This document shows positions 1-8,071 of a stretch of 64,000 nt of DNA, one piece after another (within the stretch, counting starts at the first letter, position 1; the number at the start of each line of letters is the position of its first letter). The DNA comes from JBBAGC01 sp964491265 (GTDB lineage Bacteria > Spirochaetota > UBA4802 > UBA5550): assembly GCA_964491265.1 (NCBI GenBank), contig CAZBFP010000008.1, forward strand, positions 62,001 through 126,000, in the 5' to 3' direction. The position numbers and the translations under genes were made by a program. Below the pieces are notes generated by a model, which had not been told where the DNA came from, made no database searches, and saw only the letters and a program-made list of their open reading frames with translations.

Positions 1-59
1 AGTATAATCTGGCCAGGGATAAAGCTGAATAAAATGATTAAGCCTTAAGAGATATAATA

Positions 60-90
60 AAAAATCCCTGTTTGTTAAACAGGGATTTTT
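60..90. terminator. Strong hairpin, likely bidirectional terminator
   Basis: A perfect 14-bp inverted repeat (arms 60-73 and 77-90, three-base loop) has core TCCCTG/CAGGGA and flanking A- and T-runs, so it could end transcription from either side with a U-tract. It lies right of the window edge, where any plus-strand gene would end within the first 50 bases, and downstream of pgk on the minus strand. Confidence 0.8.
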
Positions 91-125
91 TATTATGAAA
101 ACATTTATCAGCTATAATTAATATA

Positions 126-149
126 GAAAAGCGGCATAAGCCGCTTTTC
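126..149 (-). terminator. Hairpin terminator downstream of pgk
   Basis: A perfect 10-bp stem (126-135 with 140-149, loop ATAA) with a GCGGC/GCCGC core and a TTTTC run in the minus-strand RNA. It sits 22 bases past the pgk stop codon and most simply ends the lipoprotein-tatC-pgk transcript. Confidence 0.75.
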
Positions 150-170
150 ATATATGTTAACCGGCGATTG

Positions 171-1364
171 TTATTTATATTTTTTTTCCAGTGCTGCGAT
201 ACCGGGGAGCGTTTTGCCTTCAAGCATTTCAAGAAATGCTCCCCCGCCAGTAGAAATATAACCGATTTTATCGGCTACACCTGCTTTATTGATGGCGGTT
301 ACGCTATCTCCCCCTCCCACAACACTGAAACAATCGGCATCTGCCAGAATTTTTGCTATTGAGTTGGTCCCATTTGCAAAATTCGGCATTTCAAAAGCCC
401 CCATGGGCCCGTTCCATATAATTGTTTTTGCATTATTGATCCATTTCCCGAATAATTTTACTGTTTCCGGACCAATATCGAGCCCGATAATATTTTCCGG
501 TATATTCTCAATTGAGTAAACAGAAAATCTGGAATCATTATCAAACTCATCTGCGCCAACTATATCAACAGGCAAAAGAATTTCAACTTTATTTTTTTTA
601 ACTCTCAGTAAAATTTCTTTTGCTGTGTCAACCAGCTCCGGCTCCATAAGAGAGTTTCCGATGCTGTAACCCAGGGCTTTAAGAAATGTGAATGCCATAC
701 CTCCGCCGATAAGAAGAAAATCTACCCTGTCTATTATATTTTTTATTGCGTCTATTTTAGAAGAGACTTTTGCCCCCCCTATTATTGCTCCAAATGGTTT
801 TTCTGCATTTTCTATAGTTTTCTGGCTGTATTCTATTTCATTTTTTAAAAGGAATCCTGCGGCAGCTGTATCAATAAATTCTGTTATCGCGTAATTTGAA
901 GCATGACCCCTGTGTGCAGTTGCAAAAGCGTCATTGACAAAAATATCTCCATGAGCTGCAAGGAGCTCGCCGAGAGAACGGTCGTTTTTCTCCTCACCCG
1001 GATAGAAGCGTATATTCTCAAATAGGATAATTTCACCGGGATTCATTTTGTTTGAAATATCTATGGTTTCCTCTCCCAGTTCATGATCAATAAACTTTAC
1101 AGGCTGTTTCAATATAGCTGTAAGATGATCAGCTACAGGCTTTAATGAAAGCTCAGGTTTCTTTTTGCCTCTGGGTCTTCCAAGATGGGAAATGATAAGA
1201 ATTTTAGCACTGTTTTTTAAGCAATATTCAATTGTGGGGAGTGTAGATAATATTCGGGTATCATCAGTAATATTCATCCCTTTGTCGTATGGAACATTAT
1301 AGTCAACCCTGATAAGGACTCTTTTCTTTTTTACATCAATCCCGTCTATGTAATTTATGGGCAT
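171..1364 (-). CDS. pgk: Phosphoglycerate kinase
   Basis: A 397-residue cytoplasmic glycolytic enzyme that transfers phosphate between 1,3-bisphosphoglycerate and ADP. Seen: RVDYNVP near the N-terminus, the basic SHLGRPRG loop, FVNDAF followed by HRGHAS, the hinge-region GGAKVSSK, the nucleotide-binding WNGPMGAFE and the C-terminal STGGGA. The length matches the family. An ATG 33 bases further upstream (1397) keeps the frame open, but the ATG at 1364 is preceded by a strong Shine-Dalgarno GGGAGAG and gives the usual N-terminus, so I use it; it also removes the overlap with tatC. It is the last gene of a minus-strand run after tatC and is followed by two hairpins. Confidence 0.96.
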   Translation of the reverse strand: MPINYIDGIDVKKKRVLIRVDYNVPYDKGMNITDDTRILSTLPTIEYCLKNSAKILIISHLGRPRGKKKPELSLKPVADHLTAILKQPVKFIDHELGEETIDISNKMNPGEIILFENIRFYPGEEKNDRSLGELLAAHGDIFVNDAFATAHRGHASNYAITEFIDTAAAGFLLKNEIEYSQKTIENAEKPFGAIIGGAKVSSKIDAIKNIIDRVDFLLIGGGMAFTFLKALGYSIGNSLMEPELVDTAKEILLRVKKNKVEILLPVDIVGADEFDNDSRFSVYSIENIPENIIGLDIGPETVKLFGKWINNAKTIIWNGPMGAFEMPNFANGTNSIAKILADADCFSVVGGGDSVTAINKAGVADKIGYISTGGGAFLEMLEGKTLPGIAALEKKYK

Positions 1365-1383
1365 TACTCTCTCTCCCGGAATA

Positions 1384-2412
1384 TTATATTCGCTCAAGAA
1401 TTTCTCTTTTCTTTTTCCTTATCACTATGAATCTTGAAATAAATATGGAAACCTCATAAAGAAACATCAAAGGAACTGCAACCAGTGATTGTGAAAGAGG
1501 GTCCGGAGGTGTAATAAATGCTGCAAATATCCATATAATAATAAGCGCCACTTTTCTTTTTGAAATAAGAAAAGCCGGGGTAATAATACCTATTTTAGTA
1601 AGGACAAGTATTATTATGGGGAGTTCAAAAACAATACCCATGGCAAGGCAGAAAAGAAAAATGAAGCTAAGGTAGTCATCTGCGCCTATGGTGCTTAACA
1701 TCTCACTCGGAATAAAGCTTAAAAGAATTTCAATCATAAGCGGCAGAAGTAGAAAAAAGACAAATGCCACTCCTGAATAAAAGAGAAATACAGATGCAAT
1801 AATGCTTATACGGGAAAACATACGCTCTTTTTTGTCAATTGCCGGAACAATGTAACGCCATACATGGAATATTATCAGCGGGAATGTCATAAGTATTGCT
1901 GTTCCTGCCGAAGCTTTCAGTCTTATTATAAAACCGCTGGTAAGCTTAAATACATTGAGTTTGTTCCCTGTGGAAAGAAATGGTTTGTTTATATAGTTTA
2001 CTATATGCTCAGAAAAGTAAAAGTTTACAAATGTAAGTGTAATCAGCACACCAAGTACAATGAGTATCCGTGAGCGGAATTCATCCAGATGGCCGACTAC
2101 TGTCATTGGTGTATCCCCTCTTTGCGAAGCGTCGGGGTCAATAACCTCCAGTTCATTAGACTCATCATGCTCTATCGGTGTAATTTTATCAGGAGATTTT
2201 TTTTTGACAATTTTTGTTTTTGTTTTTGTTTTTGCAGGAAGCGTTTCCTTCTTTTTTGCTGGTGAGGATTTGACTGCCCCTTTTTTAGCAGTCTTTTTTT
2301 CAATTACTTTTTTAGAGTCACCTTTGGCAGCTTTCGCCGGTTTTTTTTGTTTTTTTTCAGTCAAATCTGATGATTTTTTTTTAACTTTTTTGTCTTCCAA
2401 AGGGTTCACCAT
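1384..2412 (-). CDS. tatC: Twin-arginine translocase subunit TatC with lysine-rich N-terminal extension
   Basis: The last 240 residues are a standard TatC, the polytopic inner-membrane receptor for twin-arginine signal peptides: GHLDEFRSR at the start of the core, six hydrophobic spans, and the conserved stretches FPLIIFHVWRYIVP, GIVFELPIIILVL and FITPPDPLSQ. The first ~100 residues are unusual: very rich in Lys, Ala and Thr with many KKK and PAKK runs, resembling a histone-H1-like tail, then an acidic linker. The start used (2412) has no clear ribosome site and lies 10 bases after the previous stop, so it would rely on coupling. An in-frame ATG at 2106, just before the core, has a good site (AGAGGGG, 8 bases upstream) and would give a normal-length TatC. 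No tatA/B is visible in the window. Confidence 0.9.
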   Translation of the reverse strand: MVNPLEDKKVKKKSSDLTEKKQKKPAKAAKGDSKKVIEKKTAKKGAVKSSPAKKKETLPAKTKTKTKIVKKKSPDKITPIEHDESNELEVIDPDASQRGDTPMTVVGHLDEFRSRILIVLGVLITLTFVNFYFSEHIVNYINKPFLSTGNKLNVFKLTSGFIIRLKASAGTAILMTFPLIIFHVWRYIVPAIDKKERMFSRISIIASVFLFYSGVAFVFFLLLPLMIEILLSFIPSEMLSTIGADDYLSFIFLFCLAMGIVFELPIIILVLTKIGIITPAFLISKRKVALIIIWIFAAFITPPDPLSQSLVAVPLMFLYEVSIFISRFIVIRKKKREILERI

Positions 2413-2422
2413 TATTCATTAT

Positions 2423-3139
2423 TTAGAATGTTTCTTCATTGATTAAACTGCCATCTTCAGCGAAATATCTCCATCGTCCGCTTTTTTTATCATTCCTGTA
2501 GTGCCCTTCTGCCTGTCTCACTCCGCTATCGTAATTGATGCGCCATAAGCCGTTTTTTACTCCCATTTTATATGTTCCGATAGATTGTCTTTTACCGTTT
2601 GTGTAATAGAGATTTTCAGTACCGTTTTTTTGGTCATCAGTATACATGGATATCTCTTTCGGCTTGCCGTCAGAATAGTATTCCCTGTATACGCCATGTT
2701 TTTTCCCGTTTTTGTACCAGACTTCTGAAAGGGGTATCCCTTCAGGGGTATATACATAAACCGATCCATTTAATTCATCATTCCGGAAGGATTCTTTTTT
2801 CATTATCCTCCCATCAGGATAATAGGTGATCCATTGCCCCTGTTTCAGCCCGTTCCGGTAAATACCGGATGCCTTTAAGGTTTTTTCTTTATTGTTATTG
2901 TAATAGTATTTCCATTCACCATCTTTCTGGTGGTTGGAAACCGGCCCCTCTGCGCGTATCTTCTCAGGTGACCAGTAAAAAATAAAGTGTCCATTTTTAA
3001 TATTAATTATGTCTTCAGGAAGTTCATTATATGAGGTGTCGTCTATTTCATTAATTGAAGGAATTGTGTTGAAGGATGAAGCCATGCAGGCAGTAGTTAA
3101 TAGTAAAGTCATTGTGAGTATATAGAAAAATAATTTCAT
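2423..3139 (-). CDS. Lipoprotein with MORN-type (YwqK-like) repeats
   Basis: A 238-residue protein with a signal peptide ending in TTAC, a relaxed lipobox of the kind spirochaetes accept (Cys18). The remainder is made of about seven repeats of the form nG-x-x-x-G-x-W-x-x-Y-Y-x-x-G, for example DGEWKYYY, QGQWITYYPDG, HGVYREYYSDG and SGRWRYFAEDG. This is the bacterial MORN_2 / YwqK repeat (COG2849), a beta-hairpin solenoid. Known members occur as surface or toxin-immunity-like proteins, but no toxin partner is visible here. The ATG has an AAGGGA ribosome site. It is first in a minus-strand run with tatC and pgk, divergent from flgG. Function unknown. Confidence 0.75.
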   Translation of the reverse strand: MKLFFYILTMTLLLTTACMASSFNTIPSINEIDDTSYNELPEDIINIKNGHFIFYWSPEKIRAEGPVSNHQKDGEWKYYYNNNKEKTLKASGIYRNGLKQGQWITYYPDGRIMKKESFRNDELNGSVYVYTPEGIPLSEVWYKNGKKHGVYREYYSDGKPKEISMYTDDQKNGTENLYYTNGKRQSIGTYKMGVKNGLWRINYDSGVRQAEGHYRNDKKSGRWRYFAEDGSLINEETF

Positions 3140-3350
3140 TTTGATTTCCCTTAGTTTTTTATGAAGAGTTTTTTATGTCTTATTGCAAGAAAAATACAGA
3201 TTTATATCAGATTTCTACCGATAATAATAGTATGGAAAATCTAATATAATAGTCAGTTACTAGATACGGAATATATAGTCAAATATTTTTTAAAATCTGT
3301 CTTTTTAAGCATCTCTTTGACAGAAATTTAATGAGTCGGGGTATAAAATT
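3140..3350. promoter_or_regulatory. Divergent intergenic region between lipoprotein gene and flgG
   Basis: This 211-base AT-rich gap must hold promoters for both directions. On the plus strand TTGACA at 3317-3322 and TATAAA at 3342-3347 resemble sigma-70 boxes, but the 19-base spacer is long and the start would fall almost on the flgG ATG. An isolated TATAAT lies at 3245-3250 without a good -35 box. No clear flagellar-sigma (sigma-28 or sigma-54) consensus was recognised. The exact promoters are uncertain. Confidence 0.35.
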
Positions 3351-4145
3351 ATGATGCGATCACTCTGGACAGCTGCTTCAGGTATGGTGGGTCAGCAGTT
3401 TAATATTGATACAATCTCCAATAACCTGTCCAATGTTAATACAACAGGTTTTAAAAAGCAGAGAGCAGAATTTGAGGATCTTCTTTACCAGACAGTACTG
3501 ATGGCAGGGACTCCTGCAACTGAGGTAACAGAAATCCCGACCGGTATTCAGGTTGGGCATGGTGTTAAAGTCGCCGCAACACAGAAGATGTTTGAGCAGG
3601 GGAGCCTGCAGAATACAGAGAATAAGCTTGATCTTGCACTTGAGGGTGAAGGTTTTTTTAAGATACGCCTTTATGACGGATCAGTGGCATATTCAAGGGA
3701 TGGTTCATTTAAGCTCGATTCAAACAGGCAGATTGTAACATCGAATGGTTATATGCTTGAACCTCCGGTGATTCTTCCGGAAAATTTTATTATGAATACT
3801 CTGAGTATAAGCCAGGATGGAAGAATGACTGTGAATATTGTAGGAGAAGAGGATCCTATTGAGGTTGCACAGATGGAAATATACAGATTTGTCAATCCTG
3901 CCGGCCTTTCAAGCATAGGCGGAAATCTGTATAAAACTACCCCGGCTTCAGGGGAGGAGATTCCCGGGCAGCCCGCTTTTGAAGGTATGGCGAAAATCCA
4001 TCAGGGTTTTCTTGAGATGTCAAATGTTAAGGTTGTTGAAGAGATGGTTAATATGATTGTTGCTCAAAGAGCATACGAAGTTAACTCAAAAGCGATTCAG
4101 ACATCCGATTCAATGCTCGGAACAGCTATAGGGTTAAAGCGTTAA
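3351..4145 (+). CDS. flgG: Flagellar distal rod protein FlgG
   Basis: A 264-residue flagellar distal rod subunit, exported by the flagellar type III apparatus. Seen: the N-terminal signature LWTAASGM with NNLSNVNTTGFK, the middle TxNxLDLALEGEGFFKI block, and the C-terminal coiled-coil signature SNVxVVEEMVNMIxAQRAYExNSKAIQTSD. Length is typical for FlgG (about 260) rather than FlgF. Two adjacent ATGs (3351, 3354) are possible starts. It heads a five-gene operon and its stop overlaps the flgA start by one base (TAATG). Confidence 0.97.
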   Translation: MMRSLWTAASGMVGQQFNIDTISNNLSNVNTTGFKKQRAEFEDLLYQTVLMAGTPATEVTEIPTGIQVGHGVKVAATQKMFEQGSLQNTENKLDLALEGEGFFKIRLYDGSVAYSRDGSFKLDSNRQIVTSNGYMLEPPVILPENFIMNTLSISQDGRMTVNIVGEEDPIEVAQMEIYRFVNPAGLSSIGGNLYKTTPASGEEIPGQPAFEGMAKIHQGFLEMSNVKVVEEMVNMIVAQRAYEVNSKAIQTSDSMLGTAIGLKR

Positions 4146-4663
4146 TGATCAGAGTAGTTAAAATATTCTGCTCAATGTTGTTTGTACTGCTAATTTACAG
4201 CAGCAGTTTTGCAAATACAAGGATTTACCTGCTACCTGAAGTTAAAATAAGTGGTAATTCTTTAAAAATCGGCGATATTGCTGTAGTTGAAGGCCCTGAA
4301 TCTTCATCAGTATTTAACCTTGTTTTGACAGAAAAGAGATCGGGATCTGTTATAATAGATAAACGGGAGATTCAGACTTTTCTTACTGAAAAAGATTTCT
4401 CTAAATTTACAATTTTCGGTAACGGTGTAAGGGTCACATTTAGCAGCGATTCGGAGAAAGATGCTGAAGTAAGCAGGGAAAATGTAATAAATAGCGGGGA
4501 TACAGTTGAGCTGACCCTTTTTAAGAATGGTGTGAGAGTAGAGGTTCAGGGACAATCTCTTGCAGGTGGCGCAATCGGAGATACTGTCCGTGTCAGAGTG
4601 GGGAAGGGTAGAGTTCTTAATGGAATAGTAAAAGGCAGGGGAAGGGTTTTACTGGAGATATGA
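4145..4663 (+). CDS. flgA: Flagellar P-ring assembly chaperone FlgA
   Basis: A 172-residue periplasmic protein with a signal peptide (hydrophobic to about residue 20, then SSSFA). The C-terminal half carries the FlgA/SAF-type pattern: a VELTLFKNGVRVEVQG strand pair, then GGAIGDTVRVRV and GRVLNGIVKG, which is typical of the chaperone domain that assists FlgI ring assembly. It is shorter than the usual ~220 residues, so the N-terminal part is reduced. It lies between flgG and flgH with one-base and four-base overlaps. The assignment rests on the C-terminal pattern plus the position. Confidence 0.85.
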   Translation: MIRVVKIFCSMLFVLLIYSSSFANTRIYLLPEVKISGNSLKIGDIAVVEGPESSSVFNLVLTEKRSGSVIIDKREIQTFLTEKDFSKFTIFGNGVRVTFSSDSEKDAEVSRENVINSGDTVELTLFKNGVRVEVQGQSLAGGAIGDTVRVRVGKGRVLNGIVKGRGRVLLEI

Positions 4664-5289
4664 TAAAAAAATTATTTTTAATAATATTTTTCTGTTTAAT
4701 CTGTATATATCTGTATTCTGAATCGATCTGGAGAGACAGGAATATATATTCAACTGAAGGTGAGCCTGCTGTTGGTGATATTGTAGTTGTTAAAGTAACC
4801 GATTTTTCCAGATTTAAATATGAAGTTAAACTCAACAGCACTTCGTCCACGGATGTAATTTCAAATCCTGATATAACAATAACCGGGTTTCTCCCTAATA
4901 TTTCTGCAAACAAGCATATCAAAAATAATGAAGCAACAACCTTCAGCGGCAATTCAAATATGGAAATGTCAATTGCTGCAACAATTACCGGGACACAGAA
5001 TAACGGGCACGCGGTAATAAGCGGTATAAGATCCTATTCCTTCAATGGAGTTGTTACAACAGTTGCAATCAGCGGTATTGTTGATCCCAGGTTTATTGAT
5101 GCAGGGGCGGTAAATTCTGATAATGTTTCAAATTTCGGCATACAGATTGCCGGAAGAAAAGAGGGTCTTGTTGTAAGGCCGGCTCCACTGGAGGAGGGCG
5201 GAACTGCATCTGCTCAGCTCACAGAAGAGGAGAAACAGCGAATAATAATAGATTATCTTGAAAAGATTGTAAGGGAACTGACCCGCTGA
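4660..5289 (+). CDS. flgH: Flagellar L-ring protein FlgH
   Basis: A 209-residue protein that should form the outer-membrane L-ring. Seen: an N-terminal hydrophobic segment, SIWRD (FlgH normally SLW), VGDIVVVKVTD, and a late GIVDPRFIDAGAVNSDNVSNFGIQIAG corresponding to the conserved FlgH C-terminal region. After that comes a ~45-residue charged tail ending in a helix. FlgH is normally a lipoprotein; here cysteines 12 and 15 lie inside the hydrophobic core and neither is in a recognisable lipobox, so lipidation is doubtful. It overlaps flgA by four bases and flgI by one. Confidence 0.9.
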   Translation: MIKKLFLIIFFCLICIYLYSESIWRDRNIYSTEGEPAVGDIVVVKVTDFSRFKYEVKLNSTSSTDVISNPDITITGFLPNISANKHIKNNEATTFSGNSNMEMSIAATITGTQNNGHAVISGIRSYSFNGVVTTVAISGIVDPRFIDAGAVNSDNVSNFGIQIAGRKEGLVVRPAPLEEGGTASAQLTEEEKQRIIIDYLEKIVRELTR

Positions 5290-6299
5290 TGAGAAATTTA
5301 ATTTTAATATTAATGATTATATTTCCCTTTATCCTTACAGATGCTTTTACAGAGCCTTCTGTAAGGATTAAAAATTTAACATATATTTACGGCTATAAGA
5401 AAAATCAGGTCTATGGCTTCGGCCTTGTAACAGGGCTTCCCAACACCGGTGATTCCAGATCGAATCTGACCAGGTCATCTGTGAAAAATCTTCTCAGCAG
5501 TCTGGGGATACAGGATCAGAATCCGGTTACCAGGAATATTGCTGCAGTTTTAATTACAGCAGATTTACCTCCACATGTTAGACTTGGCGATAGAATCGAT
5601 ATTTCAATTTCTTCAATAGGAGATGCTAAATCGATTGAAGGGGGTATACTTATTCAGTCCCCGCTGAGAGGCGCCGATAATAATATATATGTTGTTGCAC
5701 AGGGTAAACTCCCTGAAGCACAGGGGGGTAACAACAGGAACAGGGTTAAAACTGTTTCACAGGTATCTGGAGGCGGTATTGTTGAAAGGGAGATAAAACC
5801 GGAATATATTTTCACTGATGAAAGTAATAACGAATATATCTCTCTTGTACTGAGAAACTGGGATTATGGTACAGCTGACAAAATTGTTAAGGGAATTAAA
5901 GAAGTTTACAGCGATATTGATCCTGTGATAACCAGGGGCGGTACAATACAGATCCCGTTAAAAAAAGATGTTCCTGTATCAGAATATATTTCTAAAATTG
6001 AGAATATCGAAATTGTTCCTGAATATAAAGCAGTTGTAATTGTTAATGAACGGGATGGTACTGTTGTTGCAGGGGGGAATGTGGTAATCTCAGAAGCAAT
6101 GGTGAGCAGAAGAGGGATGACTGTTCAGGTGGAAAATTCCGATGTTAGAAGGAATGTTTCAATGATAACTGAATCATCAACTATTAAAGACCTTGTTGAC
6201 ACACTCAATGCGATTGGGGCGAGTACTGATGATATTATTGCTATTCTCCAGGCATTAAAAGATACAGGCGCACTTCACGCTGAATTAATTATAAGGTGA
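5289..6299 (+). CDS. flgI: Flagellar P-ring protein FlgI
   Basis: A 336-residue periplasmic protein that makes the P-ring around the distal rod. Seen: a signal peptide, then VYGFGLVTGLPNTGDS (family GNGTGDS-like motif), the IDISISSIGDAKSIEGG block, and the C-terminal signature LVDTLNAIGASTDDIIAILQALKDTGALHAEL, split here over two helices. The length is slightly below the usual ~360. The start overlaps the flgH stop (TGATG), showing translational coupling. Presence of both FlgH and FlgI means a complete outer-ring bushing, as expected for a diderm with outer-membrane penetration or a periplasmic flagellum that keeps rings. Confidence 0.96.
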   Translation: MRNLILILMIIFPFILTDAFTEPSVRIKNLTYIYGYKKNQVYGFGLVTGLPNTGDSRSNLTRSSVKNLLSSLGIQDQNPVTRNIAAVLITADLPPHVRLGDRIDISISSIGDAKSIEGGILIQSPLRGADNNIYVVAQGKLPEAQGGNNRNRVKTVSQVSGGGIVEREIKPEYIFTDESNNEYISLVLRNWDYGTADKIVKGIKEVYSDIDPVITRGGTIQIPLKKDVPVSEYISKIENIEIVPEYKAVVIVNERDGTVVAGGNVVISEAMVSRRGMTVQVENSDVRRNVSMITESSTIKDLVDTLNAIGASTDDIIAILQALKDTGALHAELIIR

Positions 6300-6304
6300 T
6301 AACA

Positions 6305-6706
6305 GTGAATACGATAAACGGTAATATTGATAACGCCATTATGTCAAAGGTGTCCGGTACTGAAGCGAAGCTTAAAAATATCAGCAGTGGTTCAAAGTTC
6401 GAAGAACGTCTTGCGGAAGCACGTGGTTTGACAAATGAGATTAGTCCTGCAGTAAAAAATATAAATTTCAAAAGTCCTGCTGAAAAAAAATTATGGGATA
6501 CTTGTGTTGAAGTGGAATCTCTTTTTGTTGCAAAGATGTTTAAAGAGATGAGAAACTCGGTAGATAAGACTGAATGGATCAATGGCGGATTTGCTGAGGA
6601 GATTTTTGAAGATATGCTTTATGATGAATATGCATTGCAGCTTTCAAAAAATTCCAGCATTGGTATGGCAAAAATGATTTATGAGGAGATGAGCAGAAAT
6701 ATCTGA
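6305..6706 (+). CDS. flgJ: Rod-binding protein, FlgJ N-terminal type
   Basis: A 133-residue single-domain rod cap / rod-binding protein. The second half shows the FlgJ N-domain pattern: a Glu-x-Glu helix with SLFVAKMFKEMRNSV, then EEIFEDMLYDEYALQLSK and GMAKMIYEEM. The C-terminal muramidase domain of enterobacterial FlgJ is absent, as in spirochaetes and alphaproteobacteria, so peptidoglycan must be opened by another enzyme. I use the GTG at 6305 because AAGGTG lies six bases upstream; an earlier GTG at 6296 overlaps the flgI stop but has no ribosome site. Last gene of the operon. Confidence 0.88.
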   Translation: MNTINGNIDNAIMSKVSGTEAKLKNISSGSKFEERLAEARGLTNEISPAVKNINFKSPAEKKLWDTCVEVESLFVAKMFKEMRNSVDKTEWINGGFAEEIFEDMLYDEYALQLSKNSSIGMAKMIYEEMSRNI

Positions 6707-6789
6707 TTAAACTTTCATGCTTTTTATTGCTTCAACCGGGAAACCGGAGTTTTTAATTTTGTCTTCTGTTAATTGAGTCGCCACCCCAT

Positions 6790-6826
6790 ATTTAAATACT
6801 GAATTTTTAAAATTCAGTATTTAAAT
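6790..6826. repeat. Perfect 18-bp AT-rich palindrome after the flg operon
   Basis: Arms 6790-6807 and 6809-6826 are perfect reverse complements around a single central base, with ATTTAAAT at both outer ends and ACTGAA/TTCAGT in the middle. A weaker CCGG-GAAA-CCGG hairpin followed by a T-run lies at 6736-6752. Together they may end the flg transcript; the long palindrome could also be an operator for the gene that starts at 6882. Confidence 0.7.
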
Positions 6827-6881
6827 AAACCTCTTGACGAAAATAATTATGCAGTTTTTTTTATCTGTAAGGAGAAGCCTT

Positions 6882-8033
6882 ATGGATAATATCTATTTTG
6901 ACAATGCCGCCACATCCTGGCCAAAGCCTCTTTCCGTTATAACTGCTATGAATGAATTTAACCTTAATGTTGGTAGCAATCCCGGCAGATCAGGTCATAA
7001 AAAATCTATCGAATCGGGACGTATACTTTTTGATACAAGGGAGCTTCTTGCTGATTTTTTTTCAGTTCCTGACCCTCTCCGTATTGTTTATACATCAAAT
7101 GTTACCCATTCATTGAATCTCGCTATCAGGGGCCTGCTTAAGAGGGGTGATCATGTAATTACTTCATCAATGGAGCATAACTCTGTTATGAGGCCTCTGC
7201 GCGATCTGGAGTATAATGGTGTAGAGGTTACAGTTGTTCAGAATAGTGAAGATGGCTCCTTATATCCTGAACATGTTGAAAGAGCAATAAGAAGTAATAC
7301 CAGAATGATTGTCATGACTCATGCGTCAAATGTTACAGGTACTGTCATGCCTGTTTCTGAAACCGGAAAAATCGCAGCAGACCATGGAATTATTTTTTGT
7401 GTTGATGCTGCTCAATCGGCAGGTGTTCTTGATATTAATGCCCCTGAAATGAACATAGATCTACTCTGTTTTACCGGACACAAAAGCCTGTTAGGCCCAA
7501 TGGGTACAGGGGGGATCTATATCAGAAAGGGACTTGAAAAGGAGTTGCACCCCCTTATGTGCGGCGGAACCGGTAGCAGATCGGAACATGAGGTGCAGCC
7601 CGATTTTATGCCGGATAAATTTGAATCTGGGACACTTAATGTAATAGGGATAGCAGGCCTTGCAGCGGGAATATCATTTATTAATGATACCGGTATAAAG
7701 GTAATACGAAGCAGAGAAGAGGAACTGACCCGTATGTTCCTTGAGGGAATAAAAGGTGTTGAAGGATTAAAAATTTATGGCCCATCAGATATTACCGGAA
7801 GAACTTCAGTTGCTGCTTTCAACTTTGATAATATAAACTCATCAGAAGCATCGATTTTTTTTGAAGATGAATACGGCATTCTTTCACGACCCGGGCTGCA
7901 CTGTGCACCTGCTGCTCATAAAACAATAGGATCATTCCCCGGCGGTACAAACAGGTTCAGTTTCAGTTATTTTAATAGTGAAACTGAAATTGAAAAGGGG
8001 ATTGAAGCAGTAAGAAGGGCGGCAAAAAAATAA
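6882..8033 (+). CDS. Cysteine desulfurase family protein (class V aminotransferase)
   Basis: A 383-residue PLP enzyme of the NifS/SufS superfamily, closest by pattern to the short 'cysteine desulfurase family' group. Seen: YFDNAATSWPKP at the N-terminus, MEHNS and DAAQSAG for PLP contacts, the Schiff-base lysine K201 in GHKSLLGPMGTGG, and the sulfur-accepting cysteine C341 in RPGLHCAP. Frame continues upstream to 6834, but AAGGAG seven bases before the ATG at 6882 fixes the start. It stands alone: no iscU, sufE, nifU or tRNA-thiolase gene is adjacent, so the sulfur acceptor is unknown. Confidence 0.9.
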   Translation: MDNIYFDNAATSWPKPLSVITAMNEFNLNVGSNPGRSGHKKSIESGRILFDTRELLADFFSVPDPLRIVYTSNVTHSLNLAIRGLLKRGDHVITSSMEHNSVMRPLRDLEYNGVEVTVVQNSEDGSLYPEHVERAIRSNTRMIVMTHASNVTGTVMPVSETGKIAADHGIIFCVDAAQSAGVLDINAPEMNIDLLCFTGHKSLLGPMGTGGIYIRKGLEKELHPLMCGGTGSRSEHEVQPDFMPDKFESGTLNVIGIAGLAAGISFINDTGIKVIRSREEELTRMFLEGIKGVEGLKIYGPSDITGRTSVAAFNFDNINSSEASIFFEDEYGILSRPGLHCAPAAHKTIGSFPGGTNRFSFSYFNSETEIEKGIEAVRRAAKK

Positions 8034-8071
8034 TAAAGAATTCAGTTTTTTTTAATCTATGCAATTATATA

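Noticed and set aside
1..50. Possible C-terminal tail of a plus-strand gene cut by the left edge
   Set aside because: Two frames end within the first 48 bases (stops at 30-32 and 46-48) and nothing decides between them; too short to support a call.
2060..2446. Plus-strand Phe-rich frame opposite the TatC extension
   Set aside because: It is the complement of a Lys-rich region (AAA read as TTT), which explains the Phe runs.
6834..6881. Extended N-terminus of the desulfurase-like protein
   Set aside because: It would need a TTG start without a ribosome site, whereas AAGGAG precedes the ATG at 6882, which also gives the family N-terminus.
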